NCBI RefSeq assembly: GCF_026153205.1
Contig: NZ_JAPFBW010000044.1
Coordinates: forward strand, 1 to 48,780
Origin: Aquabacterium sp. A7-Y
GTDB lineage: Bacteria; Pseudomonadota; Gammaproteobacteria; Burkholderiales; Burkholderiaceae_C
Direction of reading: 5' to 3'
Length of the DNA: 48,780 nt
Part shown: positions 27,403 through 36,900 of the stretch, piece by piece
How positions within the stretch are numbered: position 1 is the stretch's first letter
Layout: every line of letters starts with the position of its first letter
Program-made: the position numbers and the translations under genes
Notes under the pieces: model-generated
Told to the model about the DNA's origin: nothing
The model's database searches: none
What the model saw: only the letters and a program-made list of their open reading frames with translations

Positions 27403-27972
27403 TCAGCAAGCCTGGGCCGTCACGCCCTCCTCGGACAGGCAGGCGCGCAGCATCGAGCGCGCCCGCGAGACGCGGCTGCGCACCGTCCCGACCGGCACCG
27501 AGAAGGCCTCGGCCGCTTCCGCATAGGAACTGTCCTCCAGCGTCACGCACAGCAGCGTGGCGCGCATCTCCGCGGGCAGCTGGCGCAGCCCACGCTGCAA
27601 GGCGCACACGGCTTGGCGCGCCTCCAGTCGCTCGATGGGATCGGCGTGCTCGGCAGCGCACTCGGCCAGTCTCTCGTCGCCGTCGAACTGGTAGCGCCGA
27701 CCCGGCGAACGCGACAGGTGGTTGCGAGTCAGGTTGAGCGCAATGCTGTAGAGCCAGGTATGCAGCTCCGACTCGCCGCGGAAGTTGTCATACGCGTCCA
27801 GCGCCTCCGCAAACGCCTGCTGGGCGATCTCGGCCGCATCGTCGGCGTCGCGCACGCGGCCCAGCACAAAGCCGTAGAGGCGCTGCCAGCGCTCGTTGAA
27901 CAGCGAGCCCAGGACCTGGTTGCGTCGGTCGGTGGAGGAGGTGTCTTCACGGCGGCAGGAGATGGTCGTCAT
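27403..27972 (-). CDS. ECF-type RNA polymerase sigma factor
   Basis: 189-aa sigma-70 family factor. Region 2 (about 25-90: LFNERWQRLYGFVLGRVRDADDAAEIAQQAFAEAL and the DNA-melting stretch up to NLTRNHL) and region 4 (about 125-180: LPAEMRATLLCVTLEDSSYAEAAEAFSVPVGTVRSRVSRAR) are intact. ECF factors usually sit beside an anti-sigma gene, but here the 3' neighbour is the convergent histidine kinase, 38 bp away, with only an 8-bp inverted repeat (27378-27404) between, and the 5' side is gene-poor. Control is therefore unclear. Start at ATG 27972 (MTTISCRRE) with a GAAGAGAG stretch upstream; an upstream in-frame extension looks non-coding. Confidence 0.9.
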   Translation of the reverse strand: MTTISCRREDTSSTDRRNQVLGSLFNERWQRLYGFVLGRVRDADDAAEIAQQAFAEALDAYDNFRGESELHTWLYSIALNLTRNHLSRSPGRRYQFDGDERLAECAAEHADPIERLEARQAVCALQRGLRQLPAEMRATLLCVTLEDSSYAEAAEAFSVPVGTVRSRVSRARSMLRACLSEEGVTAQAC

Positions 27973-28353
27973 GCAAATGCTCTCTTCAAGCGCGGTGCAG
28001 CAGGCTGCGATATCGGAGACCCCGTCCGGGCCTGGCAGACCGCCAAACCCGTCAGGCGCTTGGGAGCAGCCATAGCGAAGCCTGTACCAACGCACAGCCC
28101 TGGCACCAAGTCCTTGAAAGACAAGGACTTTTCGAGCGCCGCCCGAGCAGCCGACGAGTCCGGGATGGCAGCATTGCAAGGCGACGAGCCGAGGAATCTT
28201 TCATTTTTGAAAGGTCGCATCGGGCCATCGCGCGCGAAGGACGCCGGCATCGGGGCGTCGGGGCCGCCTGTCCAGCGCGAGCGGAAGAAGCTGGCGCAGG
28301 ACTGCTTGCGCGACGAGCAGAGGCAGCGGGCCGCCCGGGCAAGCCTTCACGAT
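27973..28353. other. Intergenic region of 381 bp with two inverted repeats, no gene seen
   Basis: No convincing reading frame. A perfect 9-bp inverted repeat (AAGTCCTTG / CAAGGACTT, 28108-28130) is followed on the plus strand by a short T-run and resembles a weak terminator. A 6-bp one (CTTTCA / TGAAAG, 28198-28213) lies further on. The region must contain the promoter of the ECF sigma gene; no clear -35/-10 pair could be assigned. Confidence 0.5.
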
Positions 28354-28589
28354 TCAGTCGGACGCAGCGGAAGCACCGCGGTCGGCCAGAAAGCGCTCGA
28401 ACTCACCGATGAAGGTGTTCCACGGGGCTGCCTTCCGCTCGGCGGCGAGTTGAGCAATCTGGTCTTTCCAGATGGCTACGTGTTCAAGTCCGTATTCGTT
28501 TTTCAGCCAGGGATAGAAGCCGCCCGCGAACCACTCGTCTTGCGCGTCCAGCCCTCCATGGAGGCTGCGAGCAAAGTGAAAACCCTGGA
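28354..28589 (-). pseudogene. Orphan C-terminal fragment, possibly an Rhs immunity-gene remnant
   Basis: The frame ending at 28354 carries about 60 residues that look like real protein (DEWFAGGFYPWLKNEYGLE, then an amphipathic stretch ending FERFLADRGASAASD), with no start of its own: upstream the frame runs out of phase into the Rhs remnant at about 28590. Immunity genes often follow Rhs toxin genes, and a deletion joining the Rhs core to the end of an immunity gene would explain this. The family is not recognised, and a stand-alone small gene with an unusual start cannot be excluded. Confidence 0.45.
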
Positions 28590-29200
28590 TGATTCGGCAC
28601 CGGTCTGCTTGAACACACGCCGCCCCAGGGGGTCGTACCCGTAAGTCGTTACCGACCCATTGATCTCGCTTCGCGCCAGCCGATGATGGGCATCCCAAGT
28701 CAGCATGACGGTCTTTGAGCTTTCAGGGAACCACCCCGCCCTGCCCTGCTCACCGCGCTCGACCAGGCGGCCTGCCCGGTCGAAGCGATAGAAGAGGCCC
28801 TCGCACGCCCCCTCGCGGATCCACCCGCCCGCCTCCTGGTGCCGGTCCTGCAGTGCGGGTGTCTCCATCACTCGGCCGACCAGTCGATCGCCCGCCGGAT
28901 CGTGGAAAAAGCGCTTGAGCCGGCCCTGCTGATCGATGTGCTCGACGATCTGTCCCAGGGGGTCGTAGCGGTAGCGATCGATGCCGTACTGGCTATCGTG
29001 GCGCTGCGTCAGCTGACCGGCGGGGTCGTACGAGTACTGGGTATGGAACAACCACTCGCCCGTACGCCTCACACCCTGAGCGGTCAGCCGGCCTTCGATG
29101 TCGTACTAGAAGTGCCGCTCCAGCACGTCCACCAGCGTTTCCTTGAGCACCTGCCCGGCGGCATCGCGCTCAATCACGATCGGCAGGTGTCAGTAGAAAA
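28590..29200 (-). pseudogene. Rhs/YD-repeat protein remnant with in-frame stops
   Basis: The minus strand codes for successive YD repeats (YSYDPAGQLTQRHD, YRYDPLGQIVEHID, FFHDPAGDRLVGRV, YRFDRAGRLVERGE, YGYDPLGRRVFKQTG), the hallmark of Rhs proteins, which form a shell around a C-terminal toxin. In the same frame a TAG at 29106-29108 interrupts a repeat (HF-stop-YDIEGRL) and a TGA stands at 29190-29192, so the gene is dead. The 5' part and the C-terminal core with toxin are missing; the repeat breaks off near 28590. A conserved arm of an Rhs element left by deletion is the likely origin. Confidence 0.82.
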
Positions 29201-29217
29201 CAACCCGGCGGGCGTTA

Positions 29218-29300
29218 ACTCGCGCGCCTCCATGCCTGACGGTGCACCGCGCCCATGAACGCCCCGCCTCCGCCACCGACCATGGCGTGACGCAGGGGTC
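29218..29300 (-). pseudogene. Fragment resembling the N-terminus of a Gfo/Idh/MocA oxidoreductase
   Basis: The minus-strand frame ending at 29217 contains LRHAMVGGGGGAFMGAVHR, close in pattern to the first beta-alpha unit of Gfo/Idh/MocA NAD(P)-dependent oxidoreductases (glycine-rich loop followed by GAVHR). It stops after five more residues, and the rest of the fold is absent, so this is at best a short relic. It adjoins the Rhs remnant. The call rests on a short motif and is uncertain. Confidence 0.35.
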
Positions 29301-29442
29301 CCCTCGGGGACGCCGCCGCCCGGAGGCCCTCGGGCAGGATGGCCCGGTGCCCGGTGTCGATCCGGTCACAGACCGCCTGCCCGACCAGGGCCTGTTCACA
29401 CAACGGATGGCTGAAAGCGCGCCGGGCAAGCCCGGCGAGGCA

Positions 29443-29880
29443 TCACTGCTGCGGCGTCGCGGCCGGCGCGGCGGGGGTCACGGTGGTGCCGGACGCTGGC
29501 GGGGCGGCCGGGATCTCGCGGGTCACGGTTTCCTTGTAGATGCCGCCCGACTCGACACTGCCGCGCACCGTGCCTTCACCGCGCACACGCGCCTCGCAGT
29601 CGGCGCGGTCCGCGGCAGGCAGCGGGGCGCAACGCGCCAGCGCGTTGCGCTCGTAGGCGGCGCCCTTGCTTTCCAGGCGGCCGCGGCGCGCCTCGCCGCG
29701 CGCCGCGCCGGCCTCCTTGAGGCAGGTGGCCTTGTCCTGGTGCGACCAGCCGCTCTCGCAGGCGGCACGTTCGGCGCGGTAGCGCTCCTCGGACGTCGGA
29801 TCGGCGGCCCAGGCCGAGGCCAGCGCCAGGGCGGCGGCGCCCACCGACACGGTGCGGCAAAAACGGTTGCAAGCGTTCAT
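29443..29880 (-). CDS. Small periplasmic protein, four mature cysteines, unknown function
   Basis: 145 aa with a clear signal peptide (GAAALALASAWA, cleavage after residue 25). The mature part has four Cys (AACESG, ATCLKE, ARCAPL, ADCEAR) that could form two disulfides, an arginine-rich middle, and a Pro/Ala/Thr-rich tail (residues 125-145). Similar short proteins with the HQDKATCLKEAGAARGEA pattern occur in Burkholderiales as conserved hypotheticals, from memory. A GGAG ribosome site lies just before the ATG. No function is known. Confidence 0.75.
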   Translation of the reverse strand: MNACNRFCRTVSVGAAALALASAWAADPTSEERYRAERAACESGWSHQDKATCLKEAGAARGEARRGRLESKGAAYERNALARCAPLPAADRADCEARVRGEGTVRGSVESGGIYKETVTREIPAAPPASGTTVTPAAPAATPQQ

Positions 29881-29975
29881 GCGAGGCTCCTTGAAGTACG
29901 ACTTGTCCCCAGTCTAGGCCGCCGCCGCACAGGGGGCTGTCGGACGACCGCGGGCACGCGTCGCCCGGCCGCCGA

Positions 29976-30005
29976 AGCCGGCGTAGGACCGGGCCTACGC
30001 CGGCT
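29976..30005. terminator. Stem-loop over the stop codon of the MBL-fold gene
   Basis: A perfect 12-bp inverted repeat (AGCCGGCGTAGG / CCTACGCCGGCT) with a 6-nt loop. The 29995-29997 stop codon of the minus-strand MBL gene is inside the stem. No T-run follows on either strand, so it is a transcript-end stabiliser or weak terminator rather than a standard one. Confidence 0.5.
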
Positions 30006-30867
30006 GGTTCATCTGTTCGGCCGGCACGCGCGCGCTGCGCCCGGCCAGGCGCTCGAACTCCAGCAGGTCGTGCGCGCAGCAGATCGCCACCTGGTCGCCA
30101 TGCCCGCGACGCAGCGCGCGCAGGCGCGCCTGGTTCGCGAGCCGGGCGTGGCGGTCCTTCTCCATCAAGACCTGGTAGGCACGCAGGCCCGGGGTGCAGC
30201 TGGCATGGTCGAGATCCATCTCGCGGTGGTAGAAGTAGGCGTCGCCGGCCTGCAGCAGCCAGCGGCCCTCCAACTGCACCGCCACGCCGGCATGCCCGTG
30301 GGTGTGGCCGGGCAGCGGCACCAGCAGCAACCCCGGCGGCACGCCCTCGAGTTCGCGCACGCAATCGAAGCCGAACCAGCGCTCGCCCTCGCCGCCCTCA
30401 TACACCCGCCAGCCGGCACGGCCAGACCATTGCTGCGGCCGGAAGCGCTGGCGGTCCAGCCAGGTCTTCTGCAGCAGCGCATGGTCGCGCTCGGGGCGCA
30501 GCAGGTGCACGCGCGCCTGGGGAAAGTCGTCGAGCCCGCCGGCATGGTCGAAGTCCAGGTGGGTCAGCAGGATGTGGCGCACGTCGTCGGCGCGAAAACC
30601 CAGGCGCTCGATCTGCCGGATGGCGGTCATCTCCTCGCGGAACTCCGGCTTGACGAGGGCCAGGAAAAACCGGCTCAGCCGGCCGCGCGGGTCGGCCACG
30701 TCGCGCAGGCCCAGGCCGGTGTCCACCAGCACCAGGCCCTGCGAGGTCTCCACCAGGAGGCAGTGGCAGGTGAGATGGCCACGGCACACCAGGGAACGGG
30801 TATGGCCGTCCATGAGACGACCGCCCAGCGGGCAGGTCGAGATGCAGTTCAGGTGATGGATGCGCAT
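29995..30867 (-). CDS. MBL-fold metallo-hydrolase
   Basis: 290-aa metallo-beta-lactamase-fold enzyme. The binuclear zinc motif HLDFDHAGG (HxxxDH form HLDFDH) lies near residue 90; a further ligand is in PGHTHGHAG near 200, and Asp in AGDAYF near 225. The N-terminus HHLNCISTCPLGG and CHCLLVET are typical of a subgroup of lactonase-like MBL proteins. The substrate is not known; a lactone or thioester is possible. The start MRIHHL at 30867 begins the fold. It is 72 bp downstream of the hybrid kinase on the same strand and may be co-transcribed with it. Confidence 0.87.
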   Translation of the reverse strand: MRIHHLNCISTCPLGGRLMDGHTRSLVCRGHLTCHCLLVETSQGLVLVDTGLGLRDVADPRGRLSRFFLALVKPEFREEMTAIRQIERLGFRADDVRHILLTHLDFDHAGGLDDFPQARVHLLRPERDHALLQKTWLDRQRFRPQQWSGRAGWRVYEGGEGERWFGFDCVRELEGVPPGLLLVPLPGHTHGHAGVAVQLEGRWLLQAGDAYFYHREMDLDHASCTPGLRAYQVLMEKDRHARLANQARLRALRRGHGDQVAICCAHDLLEFERLAGRSARVPAEQMNQPA

Positions 30868-30938
30868 GGACGTCGGCGTGCGGTGGGGGCAGCCAGCCAC
30901 CGGCAACTGGCAGGCCCGCAGGCCGTGCCCCGGCGGAC

Positions 30939-33716
30939 TCACCCTTGCGGCCGGGCCAGCAGCTGGTCGAACACGGCCAGCAGCCGCTCGATCGACACCG
31001 GCTTGACCAAGTGCTCGTCGAAACGCGCCTGCAGCGCGCGTGCGCGGTCGGGCTCGCGCCCATAACCCGTGAGGGCCACCAGGCGCAGGCCGGCACGGCG
31101 CGGATCCGCGCGCAAACGTCGCGCCAGTTCGTAGCCGTCGATCTCGGGCAGGCCGATGTCGAGCACCGCCAGCTGCGCGTCGAAGACGTCCAGGGCCAGC
31201 AGTGCCGCGGCGGCATCGGCCTCGGTCCTGACCTCGTAGCCGGCATCGCGCAGCGCAAGCGCCAGCGACTCGGCGGCATCGAGGTTGTCATCCACCACCA
31301 GGATGCGGCCGGCCGCGGGCCCGGCCGCAGCCGGCTGAAGCTCCGACGCGGCGGCCGGCAACTCGGCCTGCAGCGCCGGCAAGCGCACCACAAAACAACT
31401 GCCCTGCCCCGGCCCGTCGCTACAAGCCGCGACCGTGCCGCCATGCATCGTGACCAGGGTCTTGACGATGGCCAGGCCCAGGCCCAGGCCGCCGGTGCGC
31501 CGATCCAGCGCCTGCTCACCCTGCACGAACAGGTCGAAGACATGCGGCAGCAGCTCCGGCGCGATGCCGGCGCCCTGGTCCTCGACCGCCACCTCGACCC
31601 AGCCGTCGACGGCCGCGAGGCGCAGCTCGATCGCGCCGTCGGGCGGCGTGAACTTCAGGGCGTTGGTGAGCAGGTTGCTGACCACCTGGGCCAGCCGCAC
31701 CGCGTCGCCGCTGACGCGCGCCGGCTGCGGCGTCAGCACCAGCTCGACCGGGCGCTGGCGGCCCTGCAGCGCGGGCTGCACCAGCTCCATGGCCCGCTCC
31801 ACGACCGCCTTCATGTCCAGCGGGCTGCGCTCGATCTGCACCTTGCCTCGGGTGATGCGGGAGACATCGAGCAGGTCGTCCACCAGGCGCGACAGATGCG
31901 CCACCTGCCGCTCGATCACGCCGCGCTCGAAGGCGCTGGCGGGGTCGGCCCGGCGCGCCATCAGGTGCAGCGCGGTCACGATGGGCGCGAGCGGATTGCG
32001 CAGCTCGTGGCCCAGCATCGCCAGGAATTCGTCCTTGGCACGGCTGGCCTGCTCGGCCTGCTCGCGCGCGGCCTGGGCATCGACATACAGCCGGGCGTTG
32101 TCCAGTGCCAGCGCGGCGCGGCGCGCCAGCTCCGAGATCAGCGCGCGGTCGTCGGCGCCCAGCTTGCGGCCGGACTCCGCCTGCACCGCCGCCAGCGCAC
32201 CCAGGATGCGGCCGCGCGCCACCAGCGGCACGACCAGGTGGGCCCGCATGCCGAGCGCCGCGGCGAACTCACGCAGCTGCGGGTCGTCGATCTCGTCGAG
32301 CTCGGCGGCCGCGCCGAAGTGGGCATGGTAGGAGCGGCCGGTCCGCACCGCCCAGGCCAGCGAGCCCGGCGTCTCCGCTGCGCCGCGCAGCCGCTGGCCC
32401 AGCTCGGCAGCCTGGCGGCGGCGCTCGGGGTCGGCATGGTAGGCGATGCCGCGCTGCAGCTGCCCCTCGGCGTCGAGCAGATCGATGCAGCACCAGTCGG
32501 CAACGCCGGGCACGATGATGGAGGCAACCGCCTCCAGGGTGTCCTCAGGCTCCAGCGAGCGCGACAGGAGACTGCCCGACGACGCCAGCTGCTCGAGGCG
32601 CTGCCGGGCCTGCTCTGCCGCGGAGCGCGCCACGCGCTCCGCATCCAGCAGCCGCTCGCGCTCGGCCTCGTGGCGGGCGCGTTGCTCGGCCGAGGCACCC
32701 AGTGCGTCGGCCACCGCCTGCACTTCGATGATGTCGCTGGCGGCCAGCCGCAGCGGCTCGCCACGGCCCAGCGCCGTGGCCGCCTCGCGCAGGGCAACGA
32801 TAGGGCGACTGATGCGTCGCGCGACGGTGAGGGCGACGGCACCGCCCAGCAGCAGTGACAGCAGAAAGCCGCCCGCATAGGCGGCGAGCGCGCGCCGGGC
32901 CTCGGCCTCGACCGCCCCGGTGGGCCGCCCGACCGCCACCGTCCAACCGGTCTCGGGCAAACGCACGTAGGTCGTGTAGACACGGTCGCCCTCCACCGCC
33001 CGGGTCACACCCACCCCCTCGTTCGCCGACGAGGCCATCAGCTGCAGCAAGGTCGGCGAGGGCGGCGCGCCGACCGTCTGGTTGCCCTGCCGCGAACGCG
33101 CCACGCGGCGGTTGGCCGCATCGAACACCGCCACCACGCCGTCGGGGGGGACGTTCTGCCGCTGCACCACGGCCAGGAAGATTTCCGGCTTGAGCACACC
33201 CGTCAGCACATACTTGAGGCGCCCGCCGCGCCGCACCGGCACGCGCACCGGCACGCCCCAGTCGCCGTGCGGCCCCGGGGACAGGTGGCCGACCGAGGGC
33301 TGCCCGGTGTGCATCGCGTGCTCCAGGCTGGTGATCTCCATCCCCTGGGCCTGCGGCATGCCCCCGTGGGGAAAGCCGGTATGCACCAGCACCTGCCCGG
33401 CGGCGTTGGAGAGGATCATCGCGCGCCAGTCGGGCAGGGTCTCCATCACGCGGCGCGCCAAGGCGTCGTAGCCCTGGCTGTCGTCAGCGTCGAGCAGCGG
33501 CGAGGCGGCCAGGGTGTCGAGCACGGCGATCGAGCGGCGCAACTCGCCGTGCACCGCGGTCGCCAGGGCCCGCGTGACCTCCAGCCCCGCCTGCTCGGCC
33601 TGGCTGCGCTGTTCCCTCAGCAAGGCGCCGAGCGCCAGCCCGGTGCTCAGCGCCAGCGGGAAGATGCCCGCCAGAGCAAGCAGCAGCAGGCGTTTTTGCA
33701 GGGGCACGGTGCGCAT
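30939..33716 (-). CDS. Hybrid sensor histidine kinase with GAF and C-terminal receiver
   Basis: 925-aa membrane kinase. Order: transmembrane helix (about 10-32), periplasmic double-Cache-like sensor (about 35-290), second transmembrane helix (about 295-320), HAMP (RRISRPIVALREAATALGRG), coiled coil, GAF domain (about 400-540), HisKA with H570 in LGHELRNPLAPI, HATPase with NLLTNALKF and GGLGLGLAIVK, and a receiver with phosphorylation site D853 in VLDIGLPEIDG. The signal is unknown; Cache sensors often bind small organic acids or amino acids. No upstream Shine-Dalgarno sequence is clear. It is divergent from the other hybrid kinase at 33944, so the two may share a control region at 33717-33943. 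Confidence 0.88.
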   Translation of the reverse strand: MRTVPLQKRLLLLALAGIFPLALSTGLALGALLREQRSQAEQAGLEVTRALATAVHGELRRSIAVLDTLAASPLLDADDSQGYDALARRVMETLPDWRAMILSNAAGQVLVHTGFPHGGMPQAQGMEITSLEHAMHTGQPSVGHLSPGPHGDWGVPVRVPVRRGGRLKYVLTGVLKPEIFLAVVQRQNVPPDGVVAVFDAANRRVARSRQGNQTVGAPPSPTLLQLMASSANEGVGVTRAVEGDRVYTTYVRLPETGWTVAVGRPTGAVEAEARRALAAYAGGFLLSLLLGGAVALTVARRISRPIVALREAATALGRGEPLRLAASDIIEVQAVADALGASAEQRARHEAERERLLDAERVARSAAEQARQRLEQLASSGSLLSRSLEPEDTLEAVASIIVPGVADWCCIDLLDAEGQLQRGIAYHADPERRRQAAELGQRLRGAAETPGSLAWAVRTGRSYHAHFGAAAELDEIDDPQLREFAAALGMRAHLVVPLVARGRILGALAAVQAESGRKLGADDRALISELARRAALALDNARLYVDAQAAREQAEQASRAKDEFLAMLGHELRNPLAPIVTALHLMARRADPASAFERGVIERQVAHLSRLVDDLLDVSRITRGKVQIERSPLDMKAVVERAMELVQPALQGRQRPVELVLTPQPARVSGDAVRLAQVVSNLLTNALKFTPPDGAIELRLAAVDGWVEVAVEDQGAGIAPELLPHVFDLFVQGEQALDRRTGGLGLGLAIVKTLVTMHGGTVAACSDGPGQGSCFVVRLPALQAELPAAASELQPAAAGPAAGRILVVDDNLDAAESLALALRDAGYEVRTEADAAAALLALDVFDAQLAVLDIGLPEIDGYELARRLRADPRRAGLRLVALTGYGREPDRARALQARFDEHLVKPVSIERLLAVFDQLLARPQG

Positions 33717-33943
33717 CGGAGGGGGTGGACTCGAACGTTGCAGGGCAGGCGTGCGCAGTCTAGCCGGCGATGCACCGGGGCGCGCCGTCCGGGTTGGAGA
33801 AAGCGACCGGCCGGTGCGAGAGGCGCGCACCACAAGGCCGGTCCCCGTGTCTCCGACCCGGGATGGGAACGCCAGCTGCTAAAGGCCCTCGGCGAGCGGC
33901 ACGCGCCGATCGAGCCCGAAGCACACGCATCTTTCTCTTACAA

Positions 33944-36900
33944 ATGGATTCCACACGGCTGCAAGAATCGCCGCGAACGCCGGGATGGCACATCCCGGCT
34001 CCTGCCTTTGCCCGACACATGCCCGCTGCCGATTCGCGACATCGCTTCACCTACCTGCTGCTCGGCGCCCTGACGCTGGGCGTGTTCGGCGTCGACACCG
34101 TGACCCGGCTCGGCCTGGCCGAGTGGTTGCTCTACCTGGTGCCGCTCGCACTGTGTCTGTTCCAGCCCCACCCGGCGCTGCCGGTAGCGCTGGCCACCGT
34201 CTCCACCGTGCTGACCCTGCTGGGCTGGGTGCTCTCGCCCGGCGGCATGAACCAGGACATGGCGCTCATCAACCGCAGTGTCGGGGTGGTCGCGATGTGG
34301 ACCGTCGGGCTGCTGGTCGCGCGCGTCGTGCGGCTGCGGGGCGAGGAGCAGGTGCAGGCCTGGATCGGCGCCGGCGAGACGGCCGTGTCGCAGGCCCTGG
34401 TCGGCGAGCAGACGCGCAGCGAGGTCGCCGCCAATGGGCTGGCCACCCTGGCCCGCTACGTCGGCGCCCAGGTCGGGGTGCTCTACCGGCTGGAAGGCCA
34501 GGCCCTGCTGCGTACCGGCTGTTTCGCCTGCGATCCGTCGGCCGGACCGCCGGAACGGCTGGAGGCCGGCCAGGGGCTGGCCGGCCAGGCGGTGCGCGAG
34601 ACCCAGCCCCAGCTGATCGCCGGGTTGCCGGAGCACTACCTGCAGCTCAGCTCGGCACTCGGTCGTGCCGGCCCGCGCGCCCTGCTGTTGCTGCCCATCG
34701 GCACCGACCGACGCACCCTGGGTGTGCTGGAGCTGGGTTTCGTCGCGCCGCCGAGCGACCCGGCCTCACTGCTCGCGCTGGCCCGCCGGGTGAGCGAACC
34801 GATCGCGCAGGCGCTGCGCTCGGCCGCCTACCGCGAGCGCCTGGTCGAACTGCTCGAGGAGACCCAGCGCCAGAGCGAGGAACTGCAAACCCAGCAGGAA
34901 GAACTGCGGGTCTCCAACGAGGAGCTGGAGGCCCAGTCGCGCGCGCTGCAGGACTCGCAGGCACGCCTGGAGCAACAGCAGACCGAACTGGAGCAGAGCA
35001 ATGTGCAGCTGGAGGAGCAGACCCAGCGGCTGGAGCGCCAGAAGCAGGACCTGCTGGTCATCCAGCGTGCGATGGAGCTCAATGCCCAGCAGCTGGAAGC
35101 GGCCAACCGGCACAAGTCCGAGTTCCTCGCCAACATGTCGCATGAGCTGCGCACCCCGCTCAACAGCGCGCTGATCCTGTCCAAGCTGCTGGCCGACAAC
35201 AAGGACGGGACCCTCAGCAGCGAGCAGGTGCGTTACGCTGCGTCCATCCACTCGGCCAACAACGACCTGCTGACCCTGATCAACGACATCCTCGACTTGT
35301 CCCGCATCGAAGCCGGCCATGTCGAGGTGAACCCGGAGGCGCTGCCGCTGGACACCCTGCTGCAGCGACTGAAGGACACCTTCGCGCCGATCGCGCAGAA
35401 CCGCGGCCTGCACTTCGGCATCGAGGTCGCCTCCAACGCGCCCTCCACCCTGCTGAGCGACCCGCAACGCCTGCAGCAGGTGCTGAAGAACCTGCTGTCC
35501 AACGCCTTCAAGTTCACGGAGCAGGGGGAGGTGGTGCTCTCGGTCGCACCGGCCGGCGCCGGGCGCGTCAAGTTCGCGGTGCGCGACACCGGCATCGGCA
35601 TCGCCGAGCAACAGCACGACGTGATCTTCGAGGCCTTCCGGCAGGCCGACGGCTCGACCAGCCGCAAGTACGGCGGCACCGGCCTGGGCCTGTCGATCTC
35701 GAAAGAGCTGGCCGAGCTGCTGGGCGGCGGCATCACGCTGCAAAGCACCCCGGGCCAGGGCAGCACTTTCACCTTCGAGCTGCCGGTATCGTGGCAGCCG
35801 GCCGCCCCCGCGGCAGCGCCGGCCGCGACAGCCGCAGCGCCGGCACCCGCGCCGGTCGCGGCCGTCGCACCCGCGCCGCGCAGCCCCGCGCCTGCACCCG
35901 CCGCCCCGGCCCCTCGCGCGGCCGCCTTCCAGGACGACCGCGGACAACGCTCGCGCCCGCAGCGGCTGATCCTCGTGATCGAGGACGACGCGCGTTTCGC
36001 GCGCGTGCTCTACGACCTGGCCCACGAACAGGATTTCGACTGCGTGGTAGCCGGCATGGGCGGCGAAGGCCTGGAGCTGGCGCGCGAGCTGCAGCCCAGC
36101 GGCATCCTGCTCGACATCGGCCTGCCGGACCAGTCGGGCCTGGCTGTGCTCGAGCAGCTCAAGCGCGACTCGGCGACCCGGCACATCCCCGTGCACATGA
36201 TCTCGCTGCACGACCGCGCGCACACGGCGCTCGAGCTCGGCGCGATCGGTTATGCCCTCAAGCCGGTCGGGCGCGAGCAGCTGATCGGCGCCATCGCCAA
36301 GATCGAGGACAAGCTGCAGCAGCAGGTGCGCCAGGTGCTGGTGGTCGAGGACGACGAGCAGCTGCGCCACAACATCGGCCTGCTGCTGAGCACGGGCCAG
36401 GCCCGCATCACCGCGGTCGGCACGGTCCAGGAGGCGCTGGCGCAGCTGGCGGCGCAGACCTTCGACTGCATGGTGACCGACCTGTCGCTGCCCGACGGCT
36501 CGGGCTTCGAGCTGCTGGAGCGGATGGCCGAGGGCGGCGACTACTCCTTCCCGCCGGTGATCGTCTACACCGGCCGCCAGCTCACCGGCGACGAGGAGCA
36601 GCGCCTGCGCCGCTACTCGCGCTCCATCATCATCAAGGGCGCCCGCTCGCCCGACCGCCTGCTCGACGAGGTGACCTTGTTCCTGCACAGCGTCGAGTCG
36701 GCGCTGCCGCCCGACCAGCAGCGCCTGCTCAAGCAGGCCCGCCAGCGCGACGTGGTGCTGGACGGCCGGCGTATCCTGCTGGCCGAGGACGACGTGCGCA
36801 ACGTCTTCGCACTCTCCAGCGTGCTGGAGCCGCTCGGCGCCACCCTGGAGATCGCGCGCAACGGCCGTGAGGCCCTGCAGCGCCTAGAAGCCAAGGCCGG

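Noticed and set aside
27378-27404. 8-bp inverted repeat between the kinase and ECF genes as a terminator
   Set aside because: No T-run on either strand and an 11-nt loop; it also overlaps the ECF stop codon. Left as an unassigned hairpin.
28354-29442. Mobile element or prophage at the Rhs remnant
   Set aside because: No transposase, integrase or terminal repeats were seen. The fragments are better explained by decay and deletion.
29242-31065. 607-aa open frame on the plus strand
   Set aside because: Antisense to the MBL hydrolase and the small periplasmic protein; low-complexity translation without a domain.
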